The notes beneath the pieces were generated by a model. The model was given only the letters and a program-made list of their open reading frames with translations. It had not been told where the DNA came from and ran no database searches. From JAKSUT01 sp045616505 (lineage in GTDB: Bacteria > Cyanobacteriota > Vampirovibrionia > Gastranaerophilales > Gastranaerophilaceae): a DNA stretch of 45,051 bases. This document shows positions 16,887 through 25,856 of the stretch, piece by piece (position 1 is the first letter of the stretch; each line of letters starts with the position of its first letter). The translations under genes were made by a program, and so were the position numbers. The stretch spans positions 1 to 45,051 of the forward strand of contig JAZLGV010000133.1 in assembly GCA_045616505.1 (NCBI GenBank). Direction: 5' to 3'.

Positions 16887-18665
16887 TTATTTCTTTGGTG
16901 TAGCAGTGCTTTTGATATGTAATTCTCTTAATTGTTTAACAGCAGCTTCTGTTGGAGCATCTGTCATTAAACATTTTGCACTTGAGTTTTTAGGGAATGC
17001 TATAACATCTCTGATAGAATCTGTTTTAGCAAGAAGTGCAACTAATCTGTCTAAACCAATAGCTAAACCAGCATGAGGAGGTGTTCCGTATTTGAATGCG
17101 TTTACCATAAAGCTGAATTTTCTTTCAACTTCTTCTGGTGTAAATCCTAATGCTTGGAATACTTTTTCTTGAAGTTCTGATGAGTGAATTCTTACAGAAC
17201 CGCCACCAAGTTCAGTACCGTTATAAACTACGTCATAAGCGATAGAACGGCAATGAGCTGGATCAGATTGAAGTTTATCAATATCTTCAAGGTTTGGACA
17301 AGTGAATGGGTGGTGCATTGCCATATATCTGCCTTCTTCTTCAGAATATTCAAACATAGGGAAATCAACAACCCAAAGAAGTGCGTGTTTATTTTCGTCA
17401 ATTAGGTTAAGAGTTTTACCGAAATGTAATCTTAATCTTCCCATAACGTCATAAACAAGTTTTGGTTTGTCTGCAACGAAGAAGATAATATCTCCATCTT
17501 CAGCTTTTGCTCTTTCTCTAATTTGTTGTGCTTGTTCTTCTGTAACGAATTTTAGTACAGGAGATTTTGCAGTTCCATCTTCGTTATAAATGATATTTGC
17601 AAGAGCTTTTGCACCGAATGATACTGCAAGTTTTGTAATATCATCTATTTCTTTTCTTGAATATTTTGCGCCATTTGGAATTCTGATACCACGAACGATA
17701 CCGCCTGCTTCAAGAGTCTTTTTAACAATTTCAAATTCTGAATTTAGAATAATATCGCCAATGTCAAATAATTCTAGACCAAATCTTGTATCAGGTTTGT
17801 CAGAACCATATTTGTCCATAGCTTCTTGCCAAGTTAGTCTTGGGAAGTTTGGTTTGATTTCAACATCTGCTTGTTTGAATACATCTACAAGCAAACCTTC
17901 TACAAGTTGTAAAACATTTTCTTGTTCAACAAATGACATTTCAATATCGATTTGAGTAAATTCAGGTTGTCTGTCTGCTCTCAAATCTTCGTCTCTAAAA
18001 CATTTTGCAATTTGATAATATTTTTCAATACCACCAACCATTAATAATTGTTTGAAAATTTGAGGTGATTGAGGAAGTGCATAGAATTTGCCTTCGTGAA
18101 CTCTTGATGGTACTAAATAATCTCTTGCGCCTTCAGGAGTTGTATTGATTAATGTTGGAGTTTCAACTTCTAAGAAATCTTGATTGTTTAAGTATGTTCT
18201 TGTTGCTTGAACAATTTTGTGTCTTAAAATAAGGTTATTTAATGTTTTTTCTCTTCTTATGTCTAAGTATCTGTATTTTAAACGTATATCTTCTGAAACA
18301 TTTTCATCGTCTAATACGAATGGTAATGTTTTTGCTTCAGATAAAATTTCTATATATTCAGGATACATTTCAACTTGTCCTGTTGCAATTGTTTCGTTAT
18401 AAGTTTCTTCAGGACGACGTGTGATTTTTCCTTTTACTGTAACAACAAATTCTGATCTTAATTTTTCAAAAGTTGAGTGTACTTGTGAATTGATTTGAGG
18501 GTCAGATACTAATTGGAACAAACCAGAGCGATCTCTTAATTCAACGAAAATAATACCACCTAAATCTCTAACGCAAGAAACCCAGCCTGATAATGTAACT
18601 TCTTCGTTTAAGTTGCTAAGGTTTAAAACTCCACAGTTATTTGTTTTGAACTTTGTTTTAATCAT
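16887..18665 (-). CDS. aspS: Aspartyl-tRNA synthetase
   Basis: 592 residues, full-length bacterial type with N-terminal OB anticodon-binding fold (VTLSGWVSCVRDLGGIIFVELRD-like segment), class II catalytic core and an inserted GAD domain. Catalytic motifs: TPEGARDYLVPSR and ALPQSPQIFKQLLM (motif 2 approach), CFRDEDLRADRQPEFTQID (motif 2) and GLAIGLDRLVALL (motif 3, near the C terminus). It charges tRNA-Asp; whether it is discriminating or also charges tRNA-Asn cannot be told safely here. AAGGTGG precedes ATG 18665. First gene of a leftward unit with ribF and the formyltransferase-like gene. Confidence 0.98.
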   Translation of the reverse strand: MIKTKFKTNNCGVLNLSNLNEEVTLSGWVSCVRDLGGIIFVELRDRSGLFQLVSDPQINSQVHSTFEKLRSEFVVTVKGKITRRPEETYNETIATGQVEMYPEYIEILSEAKTLPFVLDDENVSEDIRLKYRYLDIRREKTLNNLILRHKIVQATRTYLNNQDFLEVETPTLINTTPEGARDYLVPSRVHEGKFYALPQSPQIFKQLLMVGGIEKYYQIAKCFRDEDLRADRQPEFTQIDIEMSFVEQENVLQLVEGLLVDVFKQADVEIKPNFPRLTWQEAMDKYGSDKPDTRFGLELFDIGDIILNSEFEIVKKTLEAGGIVRGIRIPNGAKYSRKEIDDITKLAVSFGAKALANIIYNEDGTAKSPVLKFVTEEQAQQIRERAKAEDGDIIFFVADKPKLVYDVMGRLRLHFGKTLNLIDENKHALLWVVDFPMFEYSEEEGRYMAMHHPFTCPNLEDIDKLQSDPAHCRSIAYDVVYNGTELGGGSVRIHSSELQEKVFQALGFTPEEVERKFSFMVNAFKYGTPPHAGLAIGLDRLVALLAKTDSIRDVIAFPKNSSAKCLMTDAPTEAAVKQLRELHIKSTATPKK

Positions 18666-18972
18666 TTACTTTCCACCTTCTTTATTTAATAAAATATTTT
18701 TGATTTTTACTTATTTTCTTAATTATTTTAGCAAAAACAAAATAAAAAACAAAATAAATTTGAAAAAAATTAAGAAGAAAATTGAAAAATTAAGAAATGT
18801 AAATTATACACTAATTCTCAAAATTTGATAAATTATTTATATTTTTATAAAAAAAATCACTATATTTTTTGAACTTTTATTATACAAAAGGTGGATTTTT
18901 TTGCAAAAAGGTTGAAATTTTTGCAAATTTGTTGTATAAGTATATTGTGTTTTTAATATAAGGTTAAAAATT
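18666..18972. other. Intergenic region, AT-rich, between aspS and a small gene
   Basis: 307 bases with no gene I can support. It must hold the leftward aspS promoter (a possible extended -10, TGCTAAAAT read on the minus strand near 18725-18733) and the rightward promoter described separately. A short imperfect direct repeat containing AAAATTAAGAA occurs around 18766 and 18785. Open frames here are Lys/Ile-rich and look like AT-bias artefacts. Confidence 0.6.
18912..18940 (+). promoter_or_regulatory. Promoter for the small gene at 18973
   Basis: TTGAAA (18912-18917), 17-base spacer, TATAAG (18935-18940). Predicted start near 18947, with AAGG (18960-18963) nine bases before ATG 18973. Confidence 0.55.
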
Positions 18973-19278
18973 ATGAGTGTTAAGAGTGTAGAGAATTCAA
19001 TTCCAAGTTCAAGAATTGTTGTTAAATCATCAGCCGGCAAGGCTTACGGCACAATTTCTGGGGTGGCTCTTTTTGGAGTTGGTTCTTGTCAGTATTTAGA
19101 CAGCGCTCATTATTCTAAATTATTAGAAAGTTATAAATCTGCTTCAAAAGGTGTTCATCCTGCATATAGACTTTTGTCTGTAGCAGCTTTAACTTTTCTT
19201 CCAATGGTTGGTTTAGGTGCTATTGTTGATGGTATTTCAGATAGCAATAACAGAGCAAAATTTAATAAAATAGCATAA
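18973..19278 (+). CDS. Small membrane protein of unknown function
   Basis: 101 residues. The first 25 are polar and Ser/Val-rich (MSVKSVENSIPSSRIVVK), then come two hydrophobic segments, about 26-42 (GTISGVALFGVGSCQYL) and 67-86 (LLSVAALTFLPMVGLGAIV), with a short charged tail. This reads as a two-helix membrane hairpin. The opening MSVKSV resembles the MQVKSV of the GH77-like protein, although it lacks the phenylalanine motif. It has a decent promoter and ribosome binding site, so it is likely real. I do not recognise the family. Confidence 0.65.
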   Translation: MSVKSVENSIPSSRIVVKSSAGKAYGTISGVALFGVGSCQYLDSAHYSKLLESYKSASKGVHPAYRLLSVAALTFLPMVGLGAIVDGISDSNNRAKFNKIA

Positions 19279-19351
19279 TAAAATTAGTTTTAATTGAAAA
19301 TTTATTTTTGTTAGGTATATGTTGGTATAAGAAAAAAGTACGAGGTTAATT

Positions 19352-19501
19352 ATGACTATGTTCATCAAAGACGCAAGAGAATTTACAGAATTTGTTGATG
19401 GCAAACTTGTTCGCAAATCAAGACTTGTGATAAGCGAAAATGGTGTCGATACAGAAATTATAATTGATAACGGAAAAGTTAGAGTTACTGCTTCTGTATA
19501 G
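19352..19501 (+). CDS. Small unknown protein (49 aa)
   Basis: 49 residues from ATG 19352 to TAG 19501: starts MTMFIKDARE, ends VRVTASV. GAGG (19342-19345) stands six bases upstream. The composition is balanced, not AT-artefact like, with alternating charged and hydrophobic residues (LVRKSRLVISEN, TEIIIDNGKVRVT), suggesting a small beta-rich domain. It lies 73 bases after the small membrane protein on the same strand and before the convergent helicase gene. No function can be assigned. Confidence 0.6.
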   Translation: MTMFIKDAREFTEFVDGKLVRKSRLVISENGVDTEIIIDNGKVRVTASV

Positions 19502-19530
19502 TTTCTGTTAGCAATAATTATTTGTAAGTT

Positions 19531-22050
19531 TTAAAACTTTTTAAGGTGTGCAAATGATGCATCCATAGCTTTTTTACCAAATTTTCCAAAATCTATGGTG
19601 TACATTGTGCTGCTTCCAATTTGTGTAACTTCTTCGATATGTCCGATACCAAGTTTTTCGTGGAACACTCTTTCTCCGACATCAAAGAATGAAGTTGCTG
19701 TTTGTTGTTGTTTTTCTTGTTCTTCTGCTTTTTTCTTTTCTTCTTCTTGTCGTTTTTTTTCGTCCATTAATCTTTTGAACTTATTATCTTTGAAAAATTC
19801 TTCGATTTTTTCTCGCTCTTTTTCGATATTTTTAGGTGATTTATTGATGAAAATTCTGCTATCTGTTCTTTGTGGTCTTGAGTAGCTTGAATTTGAATAA
19901 GAATTTCTGTTTGTGCTAAGTCCTTTTTTGCTTGGTGCAACAAAATTTGCACCAAAACCTGTTGTTGGTTTTACGTACCCATCGCTATTTGCAGAAGTCG
20001 ATGGAGCTTTATTGTATTTGATTTTATCAATAGCACTTTTGAATGTTGTTGTAGTTGAGAATTTTTCTTCAGATTCGTTTCTATCAAGCAATTTGCTTGG
20101 AATTTCATCTAAAAATCTGCTTGGATTGTAATATTTGTATTCTCCCCACATTTGACGGCGTTTTGCACTTGTTAAGTAAAGCGTATTTTCAGCTCTTGTT
20201 ACACCTACATACATCAAACGGCGTTCTTCTTCCATTTCGTAATTAGAGTTTAGAGAGCGTTGATGAGGGAAAATACCTTCTTCTAAACCTGCTAAAAATA
20301 CAATAGGAAATTCCAAACCTTTTGCAGAGTGTAGAGTCATTAAAGTTACATTGTTTGAAACAGTTTCCAATCCATCAATATCTGAAACCAATGCTACTTG
20401 TGCAAGAAATTCTCCAAATGCGTTATCAATTTCTTCTGGTTCAAATTCTCCTGCAACGTTTACAAATTCTTGTAAGTTTTCAATTCTAGCATCGGATTCA
20501 GGAGTTCTGTCGTTTTGTAATTCTCTTAAATATCCGCTTTGTTCTATCACTGTTGTTATAAAATCTTTTAGATTGTAATCTTTTTGGACAGTTATTAATT
20601 TAGAAATGAAATCAGCAAATTTTCTTAATTTTTCTTTTGTTTTTTCGTTGAAACCTTCAACATCATCAAGTATTCCAATAGCTTCAAATAGGCTTATGTC
20701 GTAAGTATCTGCGACTTCTTGTAATTTTTTAATTGTTGCTTCACCGATTGAGCGTTTTGGAACATTTATTATTCTTTTTAAACTTTGTGAATCGTTGCTA
20801 TTGTAGATAAGTTTTAGGTAAGCAACTATATCTTTGATTTCTGCTCTATCGTAGAATTTTAATCCGCCATACATTTTGTAAGGTATAGAATGGGCGATAA
20901 ATGCTTCTTCTATTGCACGAGATTGAGCGTTTGTTCTATATAAAATTGCGTATTGGTTGTAGTTTCCATCACATTTTCTATTGATTGTTGATGCTATATA
21001 ATTTGCTTCATCTGCTTCGTCTTGCGCTTCAAAGTAAGTTATTATATCTCCTGCGCCTTTTTGAGAATAAAGAGTTTTCTCAACACGTTCTTCATTGTTT
21101 TCAATGATTGCATTTGCTGCGTTTAAGATGTTTTCTGTTGAACGGTAGTTTTGTTCAAGTTTTATTAATTTTGTGTTTTTAAAATCTCTTTGAAAATTAA
21201 GAATAATTCTAAAATCAGCACCACGCCAAGAGTAAATTGATTGGTCGACATCACCTACAACACAAAGTGAACGTGCGATTTTTTCGTTTGTTTCTTGTTG
21301 TTCGATGTTTTCTTGTCCATTTGTGTATAGGCATTTTACTAAATCGTATTGTGCTTGGTTTGTGTCTTGAAACTCATCGACCATAATGTGTTGGAATTTG
21401 TTGTGATATTTTTCTCTTATTTCAGGTTTTTGTGTTAGAAGTTTTACGGCAAGTAAAAGCATATCGTCAAAGTCGATTGCGTTATTTTTGTTCAATTCGT
21501 TTTCGTATGCTTCAAAAACTTCTGCAATTCTTTGCATTTTAAAATCTCTTGCAAAAGTTGAAAAACTCCAAGCATCTAACATTCTGTTTTTTGCTTTTGA
21601 AATTTCTGCTTTTATTGCTTTTGGAATGTATTGTTTTTCATCAAGATTTAATTTTTTGATGACTTTTTTCAAAACTGCAACAGAATCATTTTCATCATAT
21701 ATTGTAAAATTTTTATCAAGTTTTTTTCCTGATGGAAATTCAAAATTTTCTACATCTTGTCTTAATATTCTTCCGCAGATACTGTGAAAAGTTCCAACCC
21801 ACATGCGTTTAACAGTTTCTTCTCCAAGAATTTTAGATAGCCTTTCACGCATTTCTTTAGCGGCTTTATTTGTGAATGTTACAGCTAAAATTTCTCGTGC
21901 TTTTGCATCGTTATTAACAAGATTAGCAATTCTTGATGTTAAAACTTTTGTTTTTCCTGAGCCTGCTCCGGCTAGAATTAATAGTGAGCCTTTTAGTGTA
22001 TTTACGGCTTCAAGTTGTTCTTTATTTAAGTTATCTAAAATATTTTCCAT
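19531..22050 (-). CDS. pcrA: ATP-dependent DNA helicase, UvrD/PcrA/Rep type
   Basis: 839 residues of superfamily 1A 3'-5' helicase, expected in nucleotide excision and mismatch repair and in removing proteins from DNA. Motifs: LNKEQLEAV (Q motif), AGAGSGKT (Walker A, about 28-35), FTNKAAKEMRER (Ia), DEFQDTNQAQYDL (Walker B/II), VVGDVDQSIYSWRGAD (III), LEQNYRST (IV), MTLHSAKGLEFPIVFL (V) and YVGVTRAE (VI). After about residue 680 there is a low-complexity linker with a Lys/Glu-rich helix, then a C-terminal Tudor-like module (GERVFHEKLGIGHIEEV) as in PcrA, which contacts RNA polymerase. AGGGGA precedes ATG 22050. Confidence 0.97.
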   Translation of the reverse strand: MENILDNLNKEQLEAVNTLKGSLLILAGAGSGKTKVLTSRIANLVNNDAKAREILAVTFTNKAAKEMRERLSKILGEETVKRMWVGTFHSICGRILRQDVENFEFPSGKKLDKNFTIYDENDSVAVLKKVIKKLNLDEKQYIPKAIKAEISKAKNRMLDAWSFSTFARDFKMQRIAEVFEAYENELNKNNAIDFDDMLLLAVKLLTQKPEIREKYHNKFQHIMVDEFQDTNQAQYDLVKCLYTNGQENIEQQETNEKIARSLCVVGDVDQSIYSWRGADFRIILNFQRDFKNTKLIKLEQNYRSTENILNAANAIIENNEERVEKTLYSQKGAGDIITYFEAQDEADEANYIASTINRKCDGNYNQYAILYRTNAQSRAIEEAFIAHSIPYKMYGGLKFYDRAEIKDIVAYLKLIYNSNDSQSLKRIINVPKRSIGEATIKKLQEVADTYDISLFEAIGILDDVEGFNEKTKEKLRKFADFISKLITVQKDYNLKDFITTVIEQSGYLRELQNDRTPESDARIENLQEFVNVAGEFEPEEIDNAFGEFLAQVALVSDIDGLETVSNNVTLMTLHSAKGLEFPIVFLAGLEEGIFPHQRSLNSNYEMEEERRLMYVGVTRAENTLYLTSAKRRQMWGEYKYYNPSRFLDEIPSKLLDRNESEEKFSTTTTFKSAIDKIKYNKAPSTSANSDGYVKPTTGFGANFVAPSKKGLSTNRNSYSNSSYSRPQRTDSRIFINKSPKNIEKEREKIEEFFKDNKFKRLMDEKKRQEEEKKKAEEQEKQQQTATSFFDVGERVFHEKLGIGHIEEVTQIGSSTMYTIDFGKFGKKAMDASFAHLKKF

Positions 22051-22154
22051 TCCCCTATTCCAAAATTTAATTTTTATGTTATCATTATCGTACTAAAAAA
22101 ATACAAAAAATTCATGACGTTAAAAAAAGTTATAGAAATAATAAGGTAGGGCAG

Positions 22155-22751
22155 ATGAAAGACGAAAGAATTGAAATTTTGAATTCAGATAGTGATGACA
22201 AAGAAACACAACAATCTTCAATAATGGTTCCATTAGACGATTTAGACAGTGTTTCTGAATCAGATGCAGATACAGTTGATGAACTTGCTATGGAATTAGC
22301 GACAATTCAGCAGTCTGCAAAAAGAATTGCTATCATCGGTAGTCGTAATCTTCCTATTACACATCAACAGTTGATTGAAACTTTGACAACTGCTTTGATT
22401 AAACAAGGTAATACAATTATCACTTCAGGTGGTTCTTCAGGAACTAATGCTGCTGCAATCAGAGGTGCAATGAAAGCTAATCCAGATAAATTAAAAGTTG
22501 TTTTACCTCAAACTATCGGACAACAGCCGTCTGATGTTCAAGATCAACTAATTGGTGTTCCAAATATAATTGAACATGCAGATAGAGCTATGATGACTTT
22601 AGCTGATGCTTCAAGAATTTGTAACAGAGAAATTATTGATGATTGTAATCAATTAATTTGCTTCTTATCTCATACAAGTAAAACTCTTCATAAGGCTTTT
22701 GAATATGCTGAAGAAGGTCACAAAGTTGTTACTTGTTTCTATTTAGATTAA
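22155..22751 (+). CDS. DprA/LOG-like (SLOG superfamily) Rossmann protein
   Basis: 198 residues. An acidic, disordered N-terminal part (about 1-55) precedes a Rossmann-like domain with KRIAIIGSRNLPI (about 56-68), IITSGGSSGTNAAAIRGAM (about 93-111, nucleotide/phosphate-binding GGxxGxxxxA region) and a C-terminal QLICFLSHTSKTLHKAFEYA. These match DprA/Smf and LOG-type SLOG domains, which bind nucleotides or ssDNA. It lacks the SAM and winged-helix domains of canonical DprA. Similar short proteins are annotated in cyanobacteria as DNA recombination-mediator protein A, from memory. It may bind a nucleotide signal instead. It starts a rightward pair with the helical repeat gene 16 bases later. Confidence 0.75.
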   Translation: MKDERIEILNSDSDDKETQQSSIMVPLDDLDSVSESDADTVDELAMELATIQQSAKRIAIIGSRNLPITHQQLIETLTTALIKQGNTIITSGGSSGTNAAAIRGAMKANPDKLKVVLPQTIGQQPSDVQDQLIGVPNIIEHADRAMMTLADASRICNREIIDDCNQLICFLSHTSKTLHKAFEYAEEGHKVVTCFYLD

Positions 22752-22767
22752 TCTATTAAAGAGGTAT

Positions 22768-23970
22768 ATGGAAGAGCTTGTAAAAAAACTTACGGGTAAA
22801 AACCGTCAAGATTTTGAATATGCTGCATCAGAAATTATAAATAATTCTGATGTGCAATCTTTTAGTGAATTAGTTGATAAAAGTGATTTTTTGTTTGATT
22901 TTGTCAAAGAAAATGTTAAAAACAGGCTTTCTAATGCAATAAACGAAAATAATTATAAAAACATTTTAAATTTTTTATCTGTGTATTCTTCGGATTATGA
23001 AGATGTTTTGATTTATAACCTTGTTGATTTTGAAGATGATGAGATAACTTCTTGTATGTTAGAAAAATTTAAAAATGGTACAGTTGATGAAAAAACTTAT
23101 GCTGCAAAATATTTTTCTTACATAAAAAATGATGAAGTTTTGCCATTAATTCAAGAAAATGTTTTTTCAGAAGAAGAAGGTTTGATGTATAACTGCATAG
23201 ATGCTTTGAAAATTTACGGTGCCGGAAATTGTTATCAAAAAGCACTTGATATGTTGAATTCAAATGATGTGTTTGAACAAATTTGTGCAGTTAAATTTTT
23301 GATTGCTTATCAAGACGTTTCTATTTTAGATGAACTTTTTAAAGTAATGAAAAAATCTTCTATGTCAGAAACTATTGCTTCTTATATCCCATATTTAAAA
23401 AGTTTTATGGATATGATGAGAGGAAGTTATAAAAATGATATGTTGCTCGCATTGAATTTGATTTTGAATTCTTTAGGCGAAGTTGTTCCTTTGAGAGGAA
23501 TTTTCGATTATGAAATTTATGATATTTTATCTGAAATTTTAAATGAACAAAATTCAATTGCAGCATTAACAATGTTGAATGCAAAATTGAGAATAGAACA
23601 ATTGACTGAAAACGATGAATATCTTTTTGATGAGACAAAAGATGTAAAGGATGAAGTTTTTGCAATTAAACATTTGTTAGGAAGTTTTCCTCAAAATTAT
23701 TGGGATGAAAAGATAAAATATTTGAAACAAGAATTGAAAGCAGAAAGCGATTTTATTTTTATTGCTCTTCAAATTCAAAGCGAATTAGAATTGGATGATA
23801 ATATTGAAGAATTGAAAGCTCTTACTCTTTCTTCTAATCCTACAATAGCTTTAAAATCTGTTGAAGTATTGAAACAATTAAATAGATTAAATGAACTTGA
23901 TTCTGCAAAAATTTTAGAAAAAATTGATGACGAAAATATTAAAACTGTAATTAAGGCTTTGTTTAATTAG
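22768..23970 (+). CDS. HEAT-like helical repeat protein, unknown function
   Basis: 400 residues, acidic, no signal peptide or membrane segment. The sequence alternates short amphipathic helices in pairs (for example KTYAAKYFSYIKNDEVLPLIQ, then EGLMYNCIDALKIYGAGN, then VFEQICAVKFLIAYQDVSIL), the pattern of HEAT/armadillo-type repeats; KSVEVLKQLNRL near the end fits the same. Such scaffolds bind proteins; no catalytic motif is seen. It follows the DprA-like gene with a GAGGT ribosome site and 16-base gap, so they are likely co-expressed. Its stop overlaps the convergent PHP gene by four bases. Confidence 0.7.
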   Translation: MEELVKKLTGKNRQDFEYAASEIINNSDVQSFSELVDKSDFLFDFVKENVKNRLSNAINENNYKNILNFLSVYSSDYEDVLIYNLVDFEDDEITSCMLEKFKNGTVDEKTYAAKYFSYIKNDEVLPLIQENVFSEEEGLMYNCIDALKIYGAGNCYQKALDMLNSNDVFEQICAVKFLIAYQDVSILDELFKVMKKSSMSETIASYIPYLKSFMDMMRGSYKNDMLLALNLILNSLGEVVPLRGIFDYEIYDILSEILNEQNSIAALTMLNAKLRIEQLTENDEYLFDETKDVKDEVFAIKHLLGSFPQNYWDEKIKYLKQELKAESDFIFIALQIQSELELDDNIEELKALTLSSNPTIALKSVEVLKQLNRLNELDSAKILEKIDDENIKTVIKALFN

Positions 23971-24620
23971 TTTGAATATTTTTTTGCAGTTAAAATCCCG
24001 TGTTCGTCTGTTCCGCCTGTTTTTATAAGGTTGTATTTTTCTGCAAGGTATTCAGCAGTTGAATTTTTGTGGAATTTTATTATTCCTCTGTGTCTGTTGT
24101 AAGGATAATAACATTCAATTCCGTCAAGTCCTAAATTTTTTAAATTTTTTACAAGTCTATCAAGACTTAATGCCCAACAACAAGCAGGGTGTGCAAGAAC
24201 AGCAATTCCACCGGCTTTGTGTATCGCTTCAATAAGTTTTTTAGGATGTTTGTTGAATGAAAAAATTCTTACAATATCAGCCTCTGTTCCTTTTTTAGTT
24301 TTTGCACAAAATTTTTCAATTTCTTTAGAATTTGTATCGATACCGTAGCCAAGCAAGTGTAAAAAAACATATCCATACCAGCTATCAAATTCTATTGCAG
24401 GAATAATAATGCTTTCATCTTTGATATTTGTTTCTTTGTAAGCATTTAGTGTGTTGTGATCTGCTATTGCAAGATGTTTTATTCCTGATTTTTTTGCTTG
24501 CTCAACAAGTTCTTCTGGGGTAGATTTTCCATCTGAATATGTTGAATGGGTATGTAAATTTACTGTTTCCCAGTAATCTTTTTTGTTAAAACTGTTTATA
24601 AGTTCTTTAATATTTTCCAT
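23967..24620 (-). CDS. PHP domain metal-dependent phosphoesterase
   Basis: 217 residues covering a complete PHP domain. Metal ligands are visible in HTHSTYSDG (motif I, about 22-30), AIADHNT (motif II, about 51-57), PAIEFDSWYG (motif III, Glu), VLAHPA (about 142-147) and GGTDEHG near the end (motif IV, about 202-208). The TrpH/YciV-like relatives hydrolyse phosphate esters such as nucleoside 3',5'-bisphosphates or short RNA 5' ends. A distal AGGA is about 13 bases before ATG 24620. It is monocistronic between convergent and divergent neighbours. Confidence 0.92.
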   Translation of the reverse strand: MENIKELINSFNKKDYWETVNLHTHSTYSDGKSTPEELVEQAKKSGIKHLAIADHNTLNAYKETNIKDESIIIPAIEFDSWYGYVFLHLLGYGIDTNSKEIEKFCAKTKKGTEADIVRIFSFNKHPKKLIEAIHKAGGIAVLAHPACCWALSLDRLVKNLKNLGLDGIECYYPYNRHRGIIKFHKNSTAEYLAEKYNLIKTGGTDEHGILTAKKYSN

Positions 24621-24665
24621 TTTATTTTTTAATTCCTATGAGTGTTTGTTTTTATATTTTTATAT

Positions 24666-24671
24666 TATAAT
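24666..24671 (+). promoter_or_regulatory. -10 box for the membrane protein operon
   Basis: Perfect TATAAT 38 bases before ATG 24709, in the divergent gap with the PHP gene. No clear -35 is seen, so only the -10 is called. Confidence 0.4.
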
Positions 24672-24708
24672 CAATATAAAAAAATGCAATCTGAAATATG
24701 GAGTAGAA

Positions 24709-25641
24709 ATGGCAAAAGTAAAAGATAGTGTTTGGTTAATTTTTGGAAAAGCTGTAAAGTTATATTTTGCAAATATTATAAGCTTTTTGAAATATATGAC
24801 TTTCCCTGTTTTGGGACAATTTTTCGGATTGTTAATTGTTTTTGGTGCATTGTTCTTGTATGCAGATAATTTACCTAAATTTTTAGTAAAAAATAGTGTT
24901 TTTGATAATTTTTCAATGATATTCATAATTTTACTTATTGTAATCCTTCCTGGCTTTTTGTTGTTTGCAAAAGCATTTTGGGATTATCTGGTTGCGTATG
25001 GTGCAGTAAACTCCATGTTAGACGGGCTTATGAAATCAGGTAAAGTTTATGATTTTCCTGCACATACAGAAGTTATTACAAGGAAATCAGGAAAATATAT
25101 ATTGTTGTGGTCTTTGATAGGTTTGTTATCTATTATTGCTTTTTTTCCATTATTTTGGGTTGTCGGATTTATAATGTTTATATATTTTATTTTGGTTTTC
25201 CAAGTTTTTGTATATGAACCAACAAAGTCAATTTTTGGTTGTTTTAAAAAGAGTGTAGAAATTATAAAAGGTAATTTTGCAAGAACTTTGGGATTATGCA
25301 CTCTTGTTGCAATTTTAACATATTTCCTTATTCCAGAAGGAATATTATTTTTATTAGAAAAAACAAATGTTTTGAAATTTATATCAGCACCTTTTGCGGG
25401 TTGGATGGAACAATTACCGCTTAATGAAATTAATGCGTGGTTTGCGAGTATTCATGTTCCATTCCATTTAGTACCAAATGGTTTATCACAAAAAGTTATT
25501 TCTTTAGTGTTGAGTTGTATAATTTTTTCTTATTTATTGCCGTTAAGAGTGATTTGTTGGGCTTTGTGGTATAAAAATCTTTGTGTTCCAGAAGCTCAGA
25601 TTGATAAAAATTTGCTTGATAGAGCAGAGGGTAAAAAGTAG
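24709..25641 (+). CDS. Multi-pass membrane protein, unknown function
   Basis: 310 residues with about six hydrophobic helices, beginning near residue 18 (SFLKYMTFPVLGQFFGLLIVFG). The N-terminal part (KAVKLYFANIISFLKY) and the motif FVYEPTKSIFGCFKKSVEIIKGNF resemble DUF975/YciC-like polytopic proteins, whose function is not known. ATG 24709 has GGAG five bases upstream; an in-frame start at 24583 would lie in the PHP gene's leader and is rejected. Its stop TAG shares one base with the GTG start of the zinc-ribbon gene, so at least these two are translationally coupled. Confidence 0.75.
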   Translation: MAKVKDSVWLIFGKAVKLYFANIISFLKYMTFPVLGQFFGLLIVFGALFLYADNLPKFLVKNSVFDNFSMIFIILLIVILPGFLLFAKAFWDYLVAYGAVNSMLDGLMKSGKVYDFPAHTEVITRKSGKYILLWSLIGLLSIIAFFPLFWVVGFIMFIYFILVFQVFVYEPTKSIFGCFKKSVEIIKGNFARTLGLCTLVAILTYFLIPEGILFLLEKTNVLKFISAPFAGWMEQLPLNEINAWFASIHVPFHLVPNGLSQKVISLVLSCIIFSYLLPLRVICWALWYKNLCVPEAQIDKNLLDRAEGKK

Positions 25642-25856
25642 TGTTTATTTGCAAAAATTGTAAGTCTATTGATAAATTTGAATTAATGTTTTCTCCAGAT
25701 TATGAAGGAGAAAGAAATTTTGAGCAAAAATATAATTCAAAAAATGAAATTGAAATAACTGTTGATGGTTATGTTTTTGTCCCTGACTTATCTTTTATGA
25801 ATGATCATGCTGTATGCAGATATTGTGGTCAAATTGGAACTTGGGATTATGAATAA
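25641..25856 (+). CDS. Small zinc-ribbon protein (71 aa)
   Basis: 71 residues with two CxxC knuckles, C4-K-N-C7 and C59-R-Y-C62, placed at the two ends as in rubredoxin-like or zinc-ribbon folds. Start is GTG 25641, overlapping the previous TAG, with AGAGG ten bases upstream. The end overlaps the next gene's ATG by eight bases. Such short ribbons often act as metal-binding adaptors; no specific role is deducible. Confidence 0.75.
   Translation: MFICKNCKSIDKFELMFSPDYEGERNFEQKYNSKNEIEITVDGYVFVPDLSFMNDHAVCRYCGQIGTWDYE

Noticed and set aside
18613..18828. Open frame of 71 codons on the plus strand near aspS
   Set aside because: It overlaps the start of aspS, is dominated by Lys, Ile and Asn, and has no ribosome site; typical of AT-rich intergenic DNA.
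18837..19040. Reverse-strand frame overlapping the gene at 18973
   Set aside because: No ribosome site, AT-biased composition, and it overlaps a gene with its own promoter and Shine-Dalgarno.
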